Positions 13,062 to 13,161 of a DNA stretch of 13,161 nucleotides are shown here, piece by piece. The position numbers were made by a program, and so were the translations under genes. The DNA is from Streptomyces sp. MMG1121 (GTDB lineage Bacteria; Actinomycetota; Actinomycetes; Streptomycetales; Streptomycetaceae). Each line of letters starts with the position of its first letter. The stretch's first letter is position 1. The notes under the pieces were generated by a model. The model saw nothing but the letters and a program-made list of their open reading frames with translations, did no database searches and was not told the origin of the DNA. The DNA lies in NCBI RefSeq assembly GCF_001280015.1, contig NZ_LGDV01000231.1, positions 1 to 13,161 on the forward strand. The letters run 5' to 3'.

Positions 13062-13161
13062 CGAAGCCGTAAGGATTCAACATGGTGTTTCGCTGTCTTC
13101 TGTGACGGATGCGAGTACCTCGGCGGTCGTAGCGAAGCGCCGTTCGGCAAGTGTCGGAACG
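13062..13161. other. Sequence of unknown origin replacing the IS256 C-terminus
   Basis: From 13062 to the window edge the IS256 similarity is gone. The sequence stays open in the same frame but gives an unrecognised peptide rich in Cys and Gly (WCFAVFCDGCEYLGGRSE). Another forward frame is also open. It may be the start of a further inserted element. The window ends before this can be decided. Confidence 0.5.

Noticed and set aside
1..13161. CRISPR array, tRNA, rRNA, integrase attachment site or replication origin
   Set aside because: No regularly spaced repeats, cloverleaf-like segment, integrase gene or iteron cluster was seen on either strand.

Overview
The window looks like accessory DNA from a high-GC actinomycete, most likely Streptomyces or a close relative. 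The reasons are the strong G/C bias at third codon positions, frequent GTG starts, and a set of families typical of that group: HxlR regulator, DUF6193-like and DUF6461-like proteins, a NucA/NucB-type secreted nuclease, and IS5, ISKra4, IS481, IS256, IS701 and IS3 transposases. No rRNA, tRNA or CRISPR array was seen. All family names come from reading protein motifs; no database was searched.

Left part (1-5.6 kb) is a nest of mobile elements. After the tail of an upstream gene (3-140) comes an IS481-type transposase cut off after its HTH region (510-806). A coiled-coil/winged-helix gene of a transposon-accessory type follows (1173-1715). Next is an ISKra4-type transposase split in two (1747-2734 and 4996-5504). 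The splitting element can be drawn to the base: an IS5-family unit at 2735-4992 with 29-bp imperfect inverted ends and a 3-bp TGA target duplication. Removing it and one TGA rejoins the ISKra4 frame exactly. The unit holds a transposase, a translationally coupled coiled-coil/winged-helix gene related to the one at 1173, and a reverse-strand DUF6193-like passenger gene.

Middle part (5.6-9.8 kb) holds chromosomal-type genes: a VOC/glyoxalase-fold protein (reverse), a small secreted four-cysteine protein (reverse), a fused scrap of two unrelated transposases, and then a 676-residue secreted protein with a C-terminal NucA/NucB-like nuclease region. A DUF6461-like gene lies directly downstream of the nuclease and could be its immunity partner. 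The nuclease gene has a long inverted repeat over its ribosome-binding region and a strong hairpin behind it.

Right part (9.8-13.2 kb): a second IS5-family unit can be drawn at 9823-12116, with 20-bp inverted ends (18/20) and flanking TA. Besides its transposase it encloses a divergent HxlR regulator / metallo-beta-lactamase-fold hydrolase pair. An IS256-type transposase follows. It carries an in-frame TAG and loses homology at 13062, near the window edge.

The main theme is two different IS5-family elements that both appear to carry non-transposition passenger genes between their own terminal repeats, plus a candidate secreted nuclease/immunity pair.
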